Assembly (NCBI GenBank): GCA_018398765.1
Contig: JAHBMJ010000723.1
Coordinates: forward strand, 1 to 42,028
Direction: 5' to 3'
DNA from: Chromera velia
Taxonomy: Eukaryota; Sar; Chromeraceae
DNA: 42,028 bases
Made by a program: the position numbers and the translations under genes. The stretch's first letter is position 1, and each line of letters begins with the position of its first letter. This document shows, one piece after another, positions 33,890-42,028 of this stretch. The notes below the pieces were generated by a model. That model did not search any database. It had not been told where the DNA came from and saw nothing but the letters and a program-made list of their open reading frames with translations.

Positions 33890-34741
33890 TTAATTAATTT
33901 GCAAAACCAGTGCTCTAAACGCTTGGTCCGCGCGTGTTTCCGAATCCTCCTTCTGATGCCCTATCCCCTCAATTTGACGGCGTTCGCACGTCCTTCCGGG
34001 GTCGTTTCCTTCCTGATGCGCGTCAATGAAGGGCGCGTAGGACTTTAGGAAGACCGCCAACCACTGGAGCAACAAGTCCCGAAAGAAATCCGGGACCCCC
34101 ATCTCCCCGCATGCGTGGTGGAGGTTCCCGAGCCAGGCATGGCCCTGGTCAAACGTGAATCCCCTGCCTTGATGGTTCCTTGGACGCATCGGGCACTGCG
34201 ACGCCCGTGTGTGGGCAACCCCGACTCCATGACCTTTCCCGTCTCCTCTCAGTTCGGTGTACGTAGGTTTTGCAGAGTGCCCGATCTTTTCAAGAAGGAA
34301 CGCAGCGAGTAACTCCCCGTGTTCCTCGGGAGGTCGAACCTCCGGAGTCTCATTGAACAGCTGCAACATTACCGGGTCCTTGAACAGGCGAGCGTAGAAC
34401 CTGACAAAGATCCGAACAAAGACCGCCCGTCCGCCGATGCTGTCAACGGAGTTCACGTCAGGCTTGGGCATGGATAAGATGTCAAAGTGCTTATCGTCCG
34501 CAGCTGCTTTGATGTTTCTTCCGAGATCTATCACGGCTTTGCTCTGCACCACAGCCCTGGCGTAACTCCCGACTTCCTGTTCCCATTTTGGGGGGGAGCC
34601 GCTGGTTCGTTTTGATTTTCGGGGGGTTGCAGGAGCTGATTGTTTGTATTGGACATGATGGATAATTCGAAAGCCACGAAGCAACTCGACACTCGAAGAG
34701 CAGGGTCCAGAACGAAGAGATCTCAATGGCTGTGAATGCAT
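33890..34741 (-). CDS. Truncated (2-on-2) haemoglobin, probably group II, with N-terminal extension
   Basis: Haem protein that binds O2/NO; family roles include NO detoxification and oxygen sensing. In 283 codons, residues about 102-245 carry the truncated-globin pattern: IGGRAVFVRIFVRFYARLF (N-terminal Gly-Gly before helix B, Tyr116 at the B10 position), DPVMLQLF, EHGELLAAFL, then PMRPRNH with His190 in the proximal-haem position, and HAWLGNLHHACGEMGVP, the usual group II tail. The core is about 140 residues, as expected; roughly 100 extra residues lie N-terminal and 40 C-terminal. No intron is needed. The ATG at 34741 is the longest start. An ATG at 34656 in another frame, opening MSNTNNQLL, would join the globin frame with one base fewer in the 7-G run at 34590-34596, so the true N-terminus is uncertain. 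Divergent from the gene at 35397. Confidence 0.82.
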   Translation of the reverse strand: MHSQPLRSLRSGPCSSSVELLRGFRIIHHVQYKQSAPATPRKSKRTSGSPPKWEQEVGSYARAVVQSKAVIDLGRNIKAAADDKHFDILSMPKPDVNSVDSIGGRAVFVRIFVRFYARLFKDPVMLQLFNETPEVRPPEEHGELLAAFLLEKIGHSAKPTYTELRGDGKGHGVGVAHTRASQCPMRPRNHQGRGFTFDQGHAWLGNLHHACGEMGVPDFFRDLLLQWLAVFLKSYAPFIDAHQEGNDPGRTCERRQIEGIGHQKEDSETRADQAFRALVLQIN

Positions 34742-34841
34742 GGCAACTGCAATTCAAGCAGGCTTTCAAAGTTTCAATGCAGAATGTCTGTAGAATGTTT
34801 GATTGCATTCGGTGGATATAATTCGATAATTTCAATTAATG

Positions 34842-35136
34842 CATGCAGACGTTTCCAGACCGATCTAACTGGCTTGCGTGGCCCGGAAAGCACATGCAGC
34901 TGCTGTACATGAGGTGGCACTTACACAATTTAAAAGCCTAGCTGCAGGGAGGTAAGAGTTCGCGCTACGTACTTCTTTCCAAGCCGTATATTGCCGTTCG
35001 CACGCAGATTGCGTGCGTCAGCTCTCGGAGACGGCATGCCAAAGAGTCGCGCGCATTCGCGCGCGCGGATCGACTTGAGTAATTGCATGTCGGCATACAT
35101 GCCCATGCATGCTGCATTGCATGAACTATATATATA
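34842..35136. promoter_or_regulatory. Divergent promoter region with GCATGC motifs and TATA run
   Basis: Between the globin (-) and the + strand gene at 35397. TGCATGCAG near 34841, CATGCATGCTGCATTGCATG at 35104-35123, then TATATATATA at 35127-35136, about 260 bp before the + strand ATG. TGCATGCA-type sites are known ApiAP2 targets in apicomplexans. Role inferred from position only. Confidence 0.45.
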
Positions 35137-35396
35137 CCTCAGTCTACCTGACCTTTCTGCAGCAGTTTTTTTGTGCAATGTGCCTCCAGTGGCCCTCCAG
35201 AGTCCAGAATCTGAGCGCTGAGTGGCATTAGATGATCTATAGGGTGTGGCACCCTCTTCGCCCACTTGAAGGCATTGACCCGAGGACTTGCTACTGCATG
35301 CACTGAGGCAGGGATCGCGTTGAATTGTTTACAGCAGCAACGCATGCTCTGAACTTCCACTTTCGCAGTACTCTTTTCACAGCCTGGCACAGAATA

Positions 35397-36320
35397 ATGC
35401 AAGGCTTCCTGGACCCCCAGGTTGTGGCCGAGAGAGTGGCTGAACGTCTGTGGAATGATGAAGGACAGCGCTTCCCCTTTTTGGTGGCAGGATCCTACCC
35501 TGCTGCTGTACGGGCACATCGCCACAACCCGCCACTCTCCCTTGCGTACAACGACATTGACGTCTGGCACGTAGACCCGAATCGGCCAGAGCAGCCGCAG
35601 GGACAGGTCCCTCAGCAACCGGACACATGGACCATATACAGCAATGACAGGATCCCCAATGTGCTCCCGCCCCCTTTCAATGGCATTGACATCAATCGGA
35701 TGATAGTGCCGGGGCTCTTTTGGGAAAGCAGGATTCAGAACTTCGACATCAACTGTGTCATGGCGAAGTTTTTTGTCCGTCCCAAACCGTTGCCAGAAGG
35801 AAACGGAGGGCCCCAGACTGAAATTGTGGCGTGGCACAGCACCAATGCCTTCGAGAACTTCCTGCAGCATCGCGTTATTGCGTGCGTCAATTCGGTCCGA
35901 TCTCCCGCAGCCAGTCTGATCCGACTTCTGTGCAAGAGTCACCAGATGAATCTGCCCTACGAGCTCTCCGATGAACACCTCAACAGAGTCCCCGGCAGGC
36001 GGTTTGGGGGATCGAACATTGTCAGGTTCCACAACCTCCCGCAGAACCTCAGAGACGAAATCACTCAGAGGTTCGACATCGTGCCCATTCCTTCCAGTCC
36101 GGGGTTCCAAAGGATGCTGCTCAGAAACGCTCCTCCCGGCGAGGGCGCGCCCGAGCCTCAGGCTCCGCCCCCGGAGGAGGTGCCGCCGTTTCAGTACGAG
36201 GAAGAGGTTCCCACGGAGGCCGAGCTACAGCAGATTCTTGCTCTGATCAGCGGTCAGGGTCAGCCTCAGGCTGACGGTCAGAGCACCGTCGCTTCAGAGA
36301 GTGGCGACGAGCCGATGTAA
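35397..36320 (+). CDS. Predicted nucleotidyltransferase-fold protein, weak assignment
   Basis: 307 codons from the first true ATG (35397). The frame is open upstream to about 35325, after a TTTACAG acceptor-like site, so an earlier exon is possible. A Gly-Ser motif (VAGSYPA) followed about 20 residues later by Asp-Ile-Asp (YNDIDVW) and then FDINCV about 60 residues on resembles the G[GS]...D-x-D...D/E layout of the polymerase-beta-like nucleotidyltransferase fold. Such enzymes transfer nucleotides to RNA, protein or small molecules. The third acidic position would be the Asp of FDINC. A helical region follows, then a Pro/Glu-rich tail ending near a Gln-rich ILALISGQGQPQ. No signal peptide or membrane segment. 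The opposite strand is also open over most of this span; I prefer + because of the motifs and compact start. Confidence 0.5.
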   Translation: MQGFLDPQVVAERVAERLWNDEGQRFPFLVAGSYPAAVRAHRHNPPLSLAYNDIDVWHVDPNRPEQPQGQVPQQPDTWTIYSNDRIPNVLPPPFNGIDINRMIVPGLFWESRIQNFDINCVMAKFFVRPKPLPEGNGGPQTEIVAWHSTNAFENFLQHRVIACVNSVRSPAASLIRLLCKSHQMNLPYELSDEHLNRVPGRRFGGSNIVRFHNLPQNLRDEITQRFDIVPIPSSPGFQRMLLRNAPPGEGAPEPQAPPPEEVPPFQYEEEVPTEAELQQILALISGQGQPQADGQSTVASESGDEPM

Positions 36321-38420
36321 GGGGGGGGCTCCTCTTTTGTTTGATTGACCAATGTTGTATGGAGAGACTGAGAGCAGTAGAAAGAGACAGCTGGGTAAAG
36401 GAGGGGATCTGAAATGAAAAAAGAAAGTGCGGAAAGGAGAGGGGAAAATAAACATGAAGGCGAGAGTGAGGAAGGGAAGGGGGGAAAGAAAGACACAGGC
36501 GCTGGAAGAGAAAGGAAGCAAAGGAGAAAACGAGGTCCGGAGGAAGGGAGTGCAGGCAGGCCGCCGCTGCTGCAGAGAAAGACAGACGGGGAGTCAGACG
36601 TCGGGTGGAAAAATGAGCCTCAGTCGGTTGTACAATTAACAAAAGGGAGCGAGAGGATGGCCAATATATGCACTGCGCATGCAGAAGGCTGGGGAGAGGG
36701 TGAAGAGACAAGCCCTTTTTGGGTTTTCATGGGCAGTGTTGAGGTGCATAGACGTGCATCTGACTTTCACAAAAGATCATGTATGCAGTAAGAAGCAGTA
36801 AACAGTAAGTACCGATCTGGCACTCGGATCTGCGTATACGGCTGCTCCAACTTAAATGGACGTACCAATGTTTTCCCAGTCTTCCGTGTATACATGACCA
36901 TCGCCGGCGATCAGCTTCATTTAATTGGCCAGGATCTTTCACTATATCTTTCAGGAAAAACCATTGCTGTCGCAACTAGTAGTATGAGGTTATATATTAC
37001 CCAGCATCATAATTAATATTTCTTTAAAAGAATTTAACATTTGATATAGCATTTGATATCCAATTTATTATATTTAAAGACATATATATATATATATATA
37101 TATATAATATGTATATATGTAATATATATGTTCAATATTCAAAGTTATAATTATCAAATTGTTTTTTACATACTATATATCATTAAAATATATCACTTTA
37201 TATAAATAATTAATAATATATAGACTGTTGTATGTGTGTAGCCATCTAGGTGTTCATACGTTTCAAGTAACGCTTGGCCGTTTAGGCTCGGCCTATAGTG
37301 CTGAGCTGCTTTAGCAACACTCTAAACAGCACTTCATCATTGTATCTAACATTCTATCCCATGCAGTCATCTTCTATATTATCAAATTGTATGTCTACCT
37401 TTTTTTTTTTGTTTGGGTGGGGCATTGACTTAAAGTTTATTTTTAGCGTCTAGCTTGTTCTTCTTCCGCTTTTTCCTTCTGTCCTGTTTACTGTTCTCGC
37501 TGCTAGCTCTCTCGCTCGTGCGACCTGCGCCGACCTCAAGCTTGACTCTCCTCCTTCCGACTTCGGGATTTGCTAAGCACTTCTACCGTGCAAAAAAAAT
37601 AGCTAAAAAAGTGATTGAAAAGTTGTTAGTGACTTAATTGTTACAAAATTGTAACAAAAATCATAGAAAACTGATAGAAAATGGATAGAAAAGTGATAGA
37701 GATTAAACTTTGAAAAATAATAGAAAAATGGTTAGAAAAGTGATAGAAAAGATGATAATGTTTTTGAGCTTTTCTCTGGGCTATTCTTTTGTAATGGGAT
37801 AGTACCCCCATGCAGGAATACTACTGATGCAGTCTGGGGTGTGTCCTTAAATTTTGCTGCTTAATCTTGAGGGCAGACGGCGTTCTTAGAGAGTGACTCT
37901 AAGATTCTTTCAGATGCTTGATCAGACGCATGCGTATACTGCTGCATGCAAGCTCTGTCCCGTGGGACGCCAGCATGAATGACTTTGATTGCGCCTGACA
38001 GTCCAACTTCCGACCTTAGACAGCTTGAGAGAATTCAGAGAGCACCCTCAAACTTCAAACTTGAAGGCCGGTCTTTCGATCAGGCCAAGTAGACAAACTT
38101 AGATGAAAGAAGGCATTCTGGCGTGAAAGGATGGCCGATGAAGTGGAGTTTCGTGGGGCTCGACGATCAGATGCTTGCCTGCGTACCTTCTCTGATCCAT
38201 CCATCCATGATCCCATGCAGAAACCCGATCGATTAAATCACGCGAGGATGCATTTAATCGAACCAGGCAGGCAGGGGCTCCGGCCGGCCAGTCACTGATG
38301 CGTGTGGACTTCCGATCTTCCGCTCATGCATGCACATTCACGCTCATGCTCGACGATCGAGTGGACGGTGAAATGGTCGCGTAGTGTAGTTGTGAAACAG
38401 GACCTCGCTCTTCGATCTTT
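36321..38420. other. 3' flank, AT-rich island and spacer without a recognised gene
   Basis: 36340-36620 is purine-rich, probably the 3' UTR/flank of the preceding gene. About 36790-37760 is AT-rich, with a (TA)n run at about 37080-37108 and loosely repeated GATAGAAAA words (37606-37750). 37800-38340 returns to mixed composition, with an inverted repeat at 38229-38261. No coding region supported. Confidence 0.6.
37080..37108. repeat. (TA)n microsatellite
   Basis: Alternating TA run inside an AT-rich island with no nearby gene start. Confidence 0.85.
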
Positions 38421-39323
38421 CTAGCAGCCTTCGGTGTATGTGCACGATTGGCCGCCATACTTCATTTCCTCGCATTCCTTCTTGGGATAGGGGAAGGTCT
38501 GGGTGACCGTCGTGCCCTTCTTGGTGACGGTACACACGCAGGCGCACTTGTTCGCAGGCGCTGTCTGACTCGCCTCCTGCTGGAGAAGAGACCTGCACGT
38601 AACGAATGGGGGGATTCAAGTAGCGATTTTCCTCTGCGTCAGACAACGTTTACCGTATGCACGCGTGCACTTAAACACCCATCCAGCATACCAAAGACGT
38701 GAGAAAAAGAAAGAATAGAAGGCGCCGCTCGAAACGTATCGTCAGAAGCGGAAAAGAAGGAAGCTGAAACACGAAGAGGCACTTCTAATATGTAGACAAA
38801 ATTGGAAGCACATGTACATATAGGCGTGTGACCATGCATGCGTAATTTAATTGAGTAAATATATATGCATACCGGGGGCGGATCGGATGTCCACCCAGAA
38901 GGTTTCTTGAAGATTGAGAGAGGAAAAAAGGAAGCGAAGAAGGGGCACGAAGAAGAGAGATGCGGAAGGTGATAAGGAGAGAAAGTGGGAGGTGAGCCAG
39001 GGTGCTCATGCAGGCAGAGCGATACATGTTGCACACCAAGTTTTGATTTGAGAAAGGACGCGAAATGAAAGACCTCTTGCTGTTATCGAGAACGGAGAGA
39101 GACGGAGAGAGACGCACGCGACCGATACAGGAGACGTGAAAGAGGGAGTGCATGTCAGTTGCATGTCGAGAAGGCGTGAGAAATTCATTCTGACACCTTC
39201 TTCATCCTGCATGATGACTGACGTTCTTTCGATTGCTCGGAGGTTTCCTGCAGCCACTGAGGAGGTGACAAAGAGGCCGAGCACGAACAGGGCGAAGAAG
39301 ACGGAAAGCTGGGCGACTCTCAT
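38421..39323 (-). CDS. Small secreted six-cysteine peptide, two exons
   Basis: Function unknown. Exon 1 (39323-39223) begins with a clear signal peptide: MRVAQL, a hydrophobic core FFALFVLGLFV, then SSVAA as a likely cleavage site. Exon 2 (38592-38421) supplies the mature domain. Donor GTCAGT and acceptor ACGTGCAG join in phase 2 and give a 90-residue precursor ending at TAG 38423-38421. Six cysteines lie at positions 50, 52, 54, 74, 84 and 90: C-x-C-x-C, 19 residues, C-x9-C-x5-C, consistent with three disulfides. The last residue is Cys. No transmembrane helix follows the signal, so it is probably exported or vacuolar. Without the splice, exon 2 reads in a different frame with no pattern. 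The cysteine spacing fits no family I know. Upstream are a TATA run and GCATGC motifs. Confidence 0.7.
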
Positions 39324-39574
39324 CTTGGGTTGATTCTGTTTTACTAGCTGAGCTCGGAAGATGATCTGAAACTTTAATTGGATGGATGGAGGGATGATCC
39401 AGTTCGCTTTGAATTCTTCAGCTGCAGCACCAAAACAGTGGGATCTTCTGGGAACTCGATCAGTTGGTGACTGGAGCAGCACTGAGGCTTCGGGATGGCC
39501 AGGTTGACTGCGTATATTATGCAGAGAGTCGATCGGTCTCTGCGTGAATTATATAATGAATCGGATCGAGAGAC

Positions 39575-39648
39575 TATATATATATATATATATATATTCA
39601 TATATATTTCGATCACGATCATGCATGCATGCATTGCAATGCATGCAA
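39575..39648 (-). promoter_or_regulatory. TATA run plus GCATGC cluster upstream of the six-cysteine peptide gene
   Basis: An alternating TA run (39575-39598) about 250 bp from the ATG, preceded in the transcription sense by ATGCATGCATGCATTGCAAT and TGCATGC (39621-39648). It is the same order (GCATGC/GCATTGCA words, then TATA, then about 250-270 bp to ATG) as at 35104-35136. Confidence 0.45.
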
Positions 39649-39649
39649 G

Positions 39650-40740
39650 TTTTTTTTTCAAAAAAAAAAAAAGAAAAAAAAGGATCGACGGGCGCGCATT
39701 GCGCGCCGCCGTATTTCGGACGGATTATATTGTCGACGGAGGGCGCAAACTAAGCGATCCTTTGGTAATTGATTCTTTGTATACAAACAGGAAGGAAAAA
39801 AAAAAAAAGAAAAGGGGGCAAGCGCATGAAAGGAAAGGAAGAAAAGAAGGTTGAGAAAATAAGGGGCAAATTAATGGGGAGGGTCTCTTTGAAGTTGTTT
39901 TCTGCCGTCAAAGGGTAGCCTTTGTCAAGGGGATAAACTTTTAGAAAGTTTTTACCCTGCCTCTCCCCTCTTTTCATTATTCTCCGAGTCCTACTCTACC
40001 GCCGCTTGAGAAATAAACCGCAGTAAAAGTGATCAATGAGCAGTCTTCTTAGATTTAGAACAGACGGGACGAACCGGAACTTTTTGACAGACTAGGCTAG
40101 ATCAGCCCCTCATATACGGAGATGCGGCATGCATAACAAAAACTTCAATCAACAATAGATCGACAACGCACTATAAACTATAAACTATGTATGAACGGAG
40201 TACAGGCAGGAGTACACAAACTTTGTGTTTAGTTATATTGCTGGTCCCACAATTCAATACGAGTAGTGTCAAAACGGTCGAAAAAAAAGTGAACTATAAT
40301 ATGTTGTAAAATGGAGAGAGGGGGAAAGCGTATGTACCAACTTATATTAACTCTGTTCTACCCAGTCCTGTCATTTAGTTTAATTGTTTTGAAGAGTTAG
40401 CCACTTGAGCGTTGATCATGAGCAAAAGCAAACCAGTAAATAACATTATTATTATTTTTTTTTGAATGACTATAGCCGTCGGAGCCTAGCTCCTGGCAGT
40501 CCATATTCATACAAGCCTTGTTCAAAATCCTAGCTCTACTTCAAGAGACGGTAGGCTGAAGCAACAACTTCCTATAAAGCCGCAAGCGAATCTTCATTAA
40601 GTAACAACTATGCCCATGCTTAACTAGGCTATATAGTTAAAAAAACAACAGTGACAACACCTTAGAATGATGTTGAGGCCGTCTGACACTCTGTATCAGA
40701 TTATACTATATGAAGGCCAGTGAATGTCTAAAATAAGAAT
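39650..40740. other. Spacer and AT-rich island, no gene recognised
   Basis: T10-C-A12 at about 39650-39672 forms a simple hairpin and is followed by A-rich tracts to about 39810. From about 40000 the sequence is AT-rich and stop-dense. Part of it (40480-40740) may be the 5' continuation of the decayed LINE copy, but I cannot align it by eye. Confidence 0.5.
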
Positions 40741-40744
40741 TAAA

Positions 40745-40980
40745 CAGGTATCGTCGTTTAGACTCATTCCAGCCTCTGGCAGCTATGAGAGCAGTTGACA
40801 AATGTATAGCCAAATTATAGTGTGATTCCAGGCATGATTTCATGTTGTCTTGTCTGAATGAGTCACTGCGCCAGCCATACCGCTAAGTCCACAAAACAAT
40901 ATTGCATGTCGTGCCTTGTACTAGGCCTTGTGGTTGGCCAGAGCCTACGTGGTGGCTAACTGGCTTTAACCGTCTTAATT
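40745..40980 (+). mobile_element. Decayed second copy of the LINE-like 3' end
   Basis: The + strand around 40768-40830 reads SFQPLAAMRAVDKCIAKL then stop, matching the SFQPLAGMRGVEECIAKL tail of the element at 32846. The following roughly 140 bp match its 3' UTR, including ACATGCAATATTGTTTTGTGG and GGCTCTGGCCAACCAC (read on the - strand), ending at the same AACCGTCTTAATT terminus. Many differences are C-to-T or G-to-A, making this copy AT-richer. Orientation is opposite to the first copy. Confidence 0.75.
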
Positions 40981-41219
40981 CAAATATGCATGTTCCGATT
41001 TTTTTATGTATGTCTACTAGTATATCAGACTACTACTATGTCTGCCTAGATGTCTGCCGGTAGTGCTCAAACCTCTTTGCTTTAAATTAAATATGAATAT
41101 CTAGTTTTCGATCAGCTTACAAAACATTCTTTAAAAACATATATTTTGATATTTGATGCTACCATACTAGTAGTTGGTAATAAATAGTAGTTAATAACAC
41201 TAGAAATATATGATGCTTA

Positions 41220-41668
41220 GTGACCAGATTTGATTTGATTAGATTTGATTTGATTTGAGCTTCAAGTTTAAATCTGACTAGATTTGAGGTAGATTTGAGG
41301 TTGAAGTCTAGAGGTCACTCTCGACAGCACTGAAGACGACATGACCTAGGACATGACACAGTCAACACCATTAGCAAATCCTAGAAAGCCATCCAGACAA
41401 GAAAATCACTAAAAACTAGACTAAAAGCTAAATTAAGACTCTCAAAATTAATGAGCTATTGTCGAAGCTAAGAGCTTACATAAGTTTTTATCTTAGAGTC
41501 ATCTAGAGTCATCCTAGAGAGTCACCTCGAAGATTTGATGTTAAAGGGTCAGATTTGAAGTAGATTTGATAGGATTTGATAGGCCCTATCATGCTAAAGC
41601 TTCTCAGGCCTAAGATTTGATTTGAGGTGAAGCCCTACTTTAAATCAAATCAAATCAAATCTGGTCAC
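41220..41668. mobile_element. MITE with 21-bp terminal inverted repeats flanked by TA
   Basis: 449 bp bounded by perfect 21-bp inverted termini beginning GTGACCAGATTTGATTTGAT (left end 41220; right end 41668 in reverse). TA dinucleotides lie immediately outside both ends (41218-41219, 41669-41670), the target duplication expected of Tc1/mariner-type elements. The subterminal zones hold repeated GATTTGA words. There is no open frame, so it is non-autonomous. Confidence 0.75.
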
Positions 41669-41670
41669 TA

Positions 41671-41895
41671 ATAATACTACTAGCTACTGTTTTAATTAAC
41701 GTTCTGTTTTCACCATTGCTATATAAGCTACTATATAACTAGTAGAGGCTTTGCCCCATTAACTTTAACACTAAGTCGAAACGATTTGCATATATGAGTA
41801 GGAACTCACAATACAGGGTTGGTTTAATTTAGATGAAAAACTTAATGAACGGAAGCCTTTCTAAACAGGCAAACTCATTTACTATAGCTTGCCAG
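41671..41895. other. AT-rich spacer
   Basis: Short AT-rich interval between the MITE and the gene fragment at the right edge. Nothing else seen. Confidence 0.5.
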
Positions 41896-42028
41896 TTAGA
41901 CCTTCGCGTTGGGGTCAGTCGGGAGTGCCCCTTTTGGAGCGAATTTCTCCGTCGCCTCTGCAATCATTTCCTCCGAAGCTCTTGAAGCCTCCACTGCCTC
42001 CTCCAACTCCCTCCTTTGTTTCCTGTGC
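41896..42028 (-). CDS. C-terminal end of an unidentified gene entering from the right edge
   Basis: One - strand frame is open from the window edge to a TAA at 41898-41896 (43 codons). It is GC-balanced in contrast to the flank and reads as charged helix (RRELEEAVEASRASEEMIAE) ending KGALPTDPNAKV. Coiled-coil-like; family unknown. It could belong to a cellular gene or another transposon. Confidence 0.45.
   Translation of the reverse strand, partial: HRKQRRELEEAVEASRASEEMIAEATEKFAPKGALPTDPNAKV

Noticed and set aside
35139-36110. Long - strand frame opposite the nucleotidyltransferase-like gene
   Set aside because: No motif or family pattern; mirror of the + strand frame, which has a motif order and compact start.
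37638-37657. TTGTTAC/GTAACAA inverted repeat
   Set aside because: Short arms in AT-rich repetitive DNA; expected by chance.
39650-39672. T10-C-A12 hairpin as a terminator
   Set aside because: Eukaryotic context and simple homopolymers; lies upstream of a promoter, not after a gene.

Overview
The window is nuclear DNA from a protist with many introns. The cues are: genes split by many short introns whose acceptors mostly read TGCAG, long low-complexity proteins, dense (GT)n, (GACA)n and (GA)n microsatellites, palindromic TGCATGCA motifs near promoters, a flagellar-type dynein heavy-chain relic and AT-rich islands holding decayed transposons. My best guess is a chromerid alga (Chromera-like) or another alveolate. 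This is inference, because no marker gene in the window fixes the taxon. Gene models below were built by hand from frame, splice signals and phase continuity.

Left third (1-11,320, all + strand): the 3' part of a Ser/Thr protein kinase gene (460-2549); a GT-rich satellite with four spaced copies of a 42-bp unit; then a broken dynein heavy-chain gene. Its stalk and AAA5 pieces lie at 3135-4520 and its C-terminal pieces at 7559-9750. They are colinear and keep intron borders, but carry many frameshifts and stops. Between the two halves sits a different low-complexity basic/acidic protein gene (4558-7070) with PP1-docking-like motifs. An AT-rich block without recognisable genes (9905-11320) follows.

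Middle (11,322-28,729): two large divergent genes. On the - strand, a 12-exon gene (21069 to 11322, about 1,730 codons) has helical TPR-like exons split by a 563-residue low-complexity exon and ends in a 635-residue E/K/S-rich exon. On the + strand, a 9-10-exon gene (22111-28729, about 1,390 codons) encodes a Q/S/G-rich, probably nuclear protein with three SUMO-consensus sites and a twice-repeated module I do not recognise. Introns of both genes, and of a third gene further right, very often start GTC(A/G)GT, which is unusual.

Right third (28,730-42,028): a microsatellite-rich stretch with a 117-bp assembly gap; an AT-rich island; the 3' end of a LINE-like retrotransposon (- strand); a truncated haemoglobin gene (-) divergent from a possible nucleotidyltransferase-fold gene (+); another AT-rich island; a two-exon gene for a small secreted six-cysteine peptide (-); a second, decayed copy of the same LINE 3' end (+); a 449-bp MITE flanked by TA; and the last 43 codons of a gene running in from the right edge (-).

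I see no operon-like arrangement or common pathway. The strongest leads are the duplicated unknown module, the C-at-+3 donor splice sites, the interrupted dynein relic and the six-cysteine secreted peptide.
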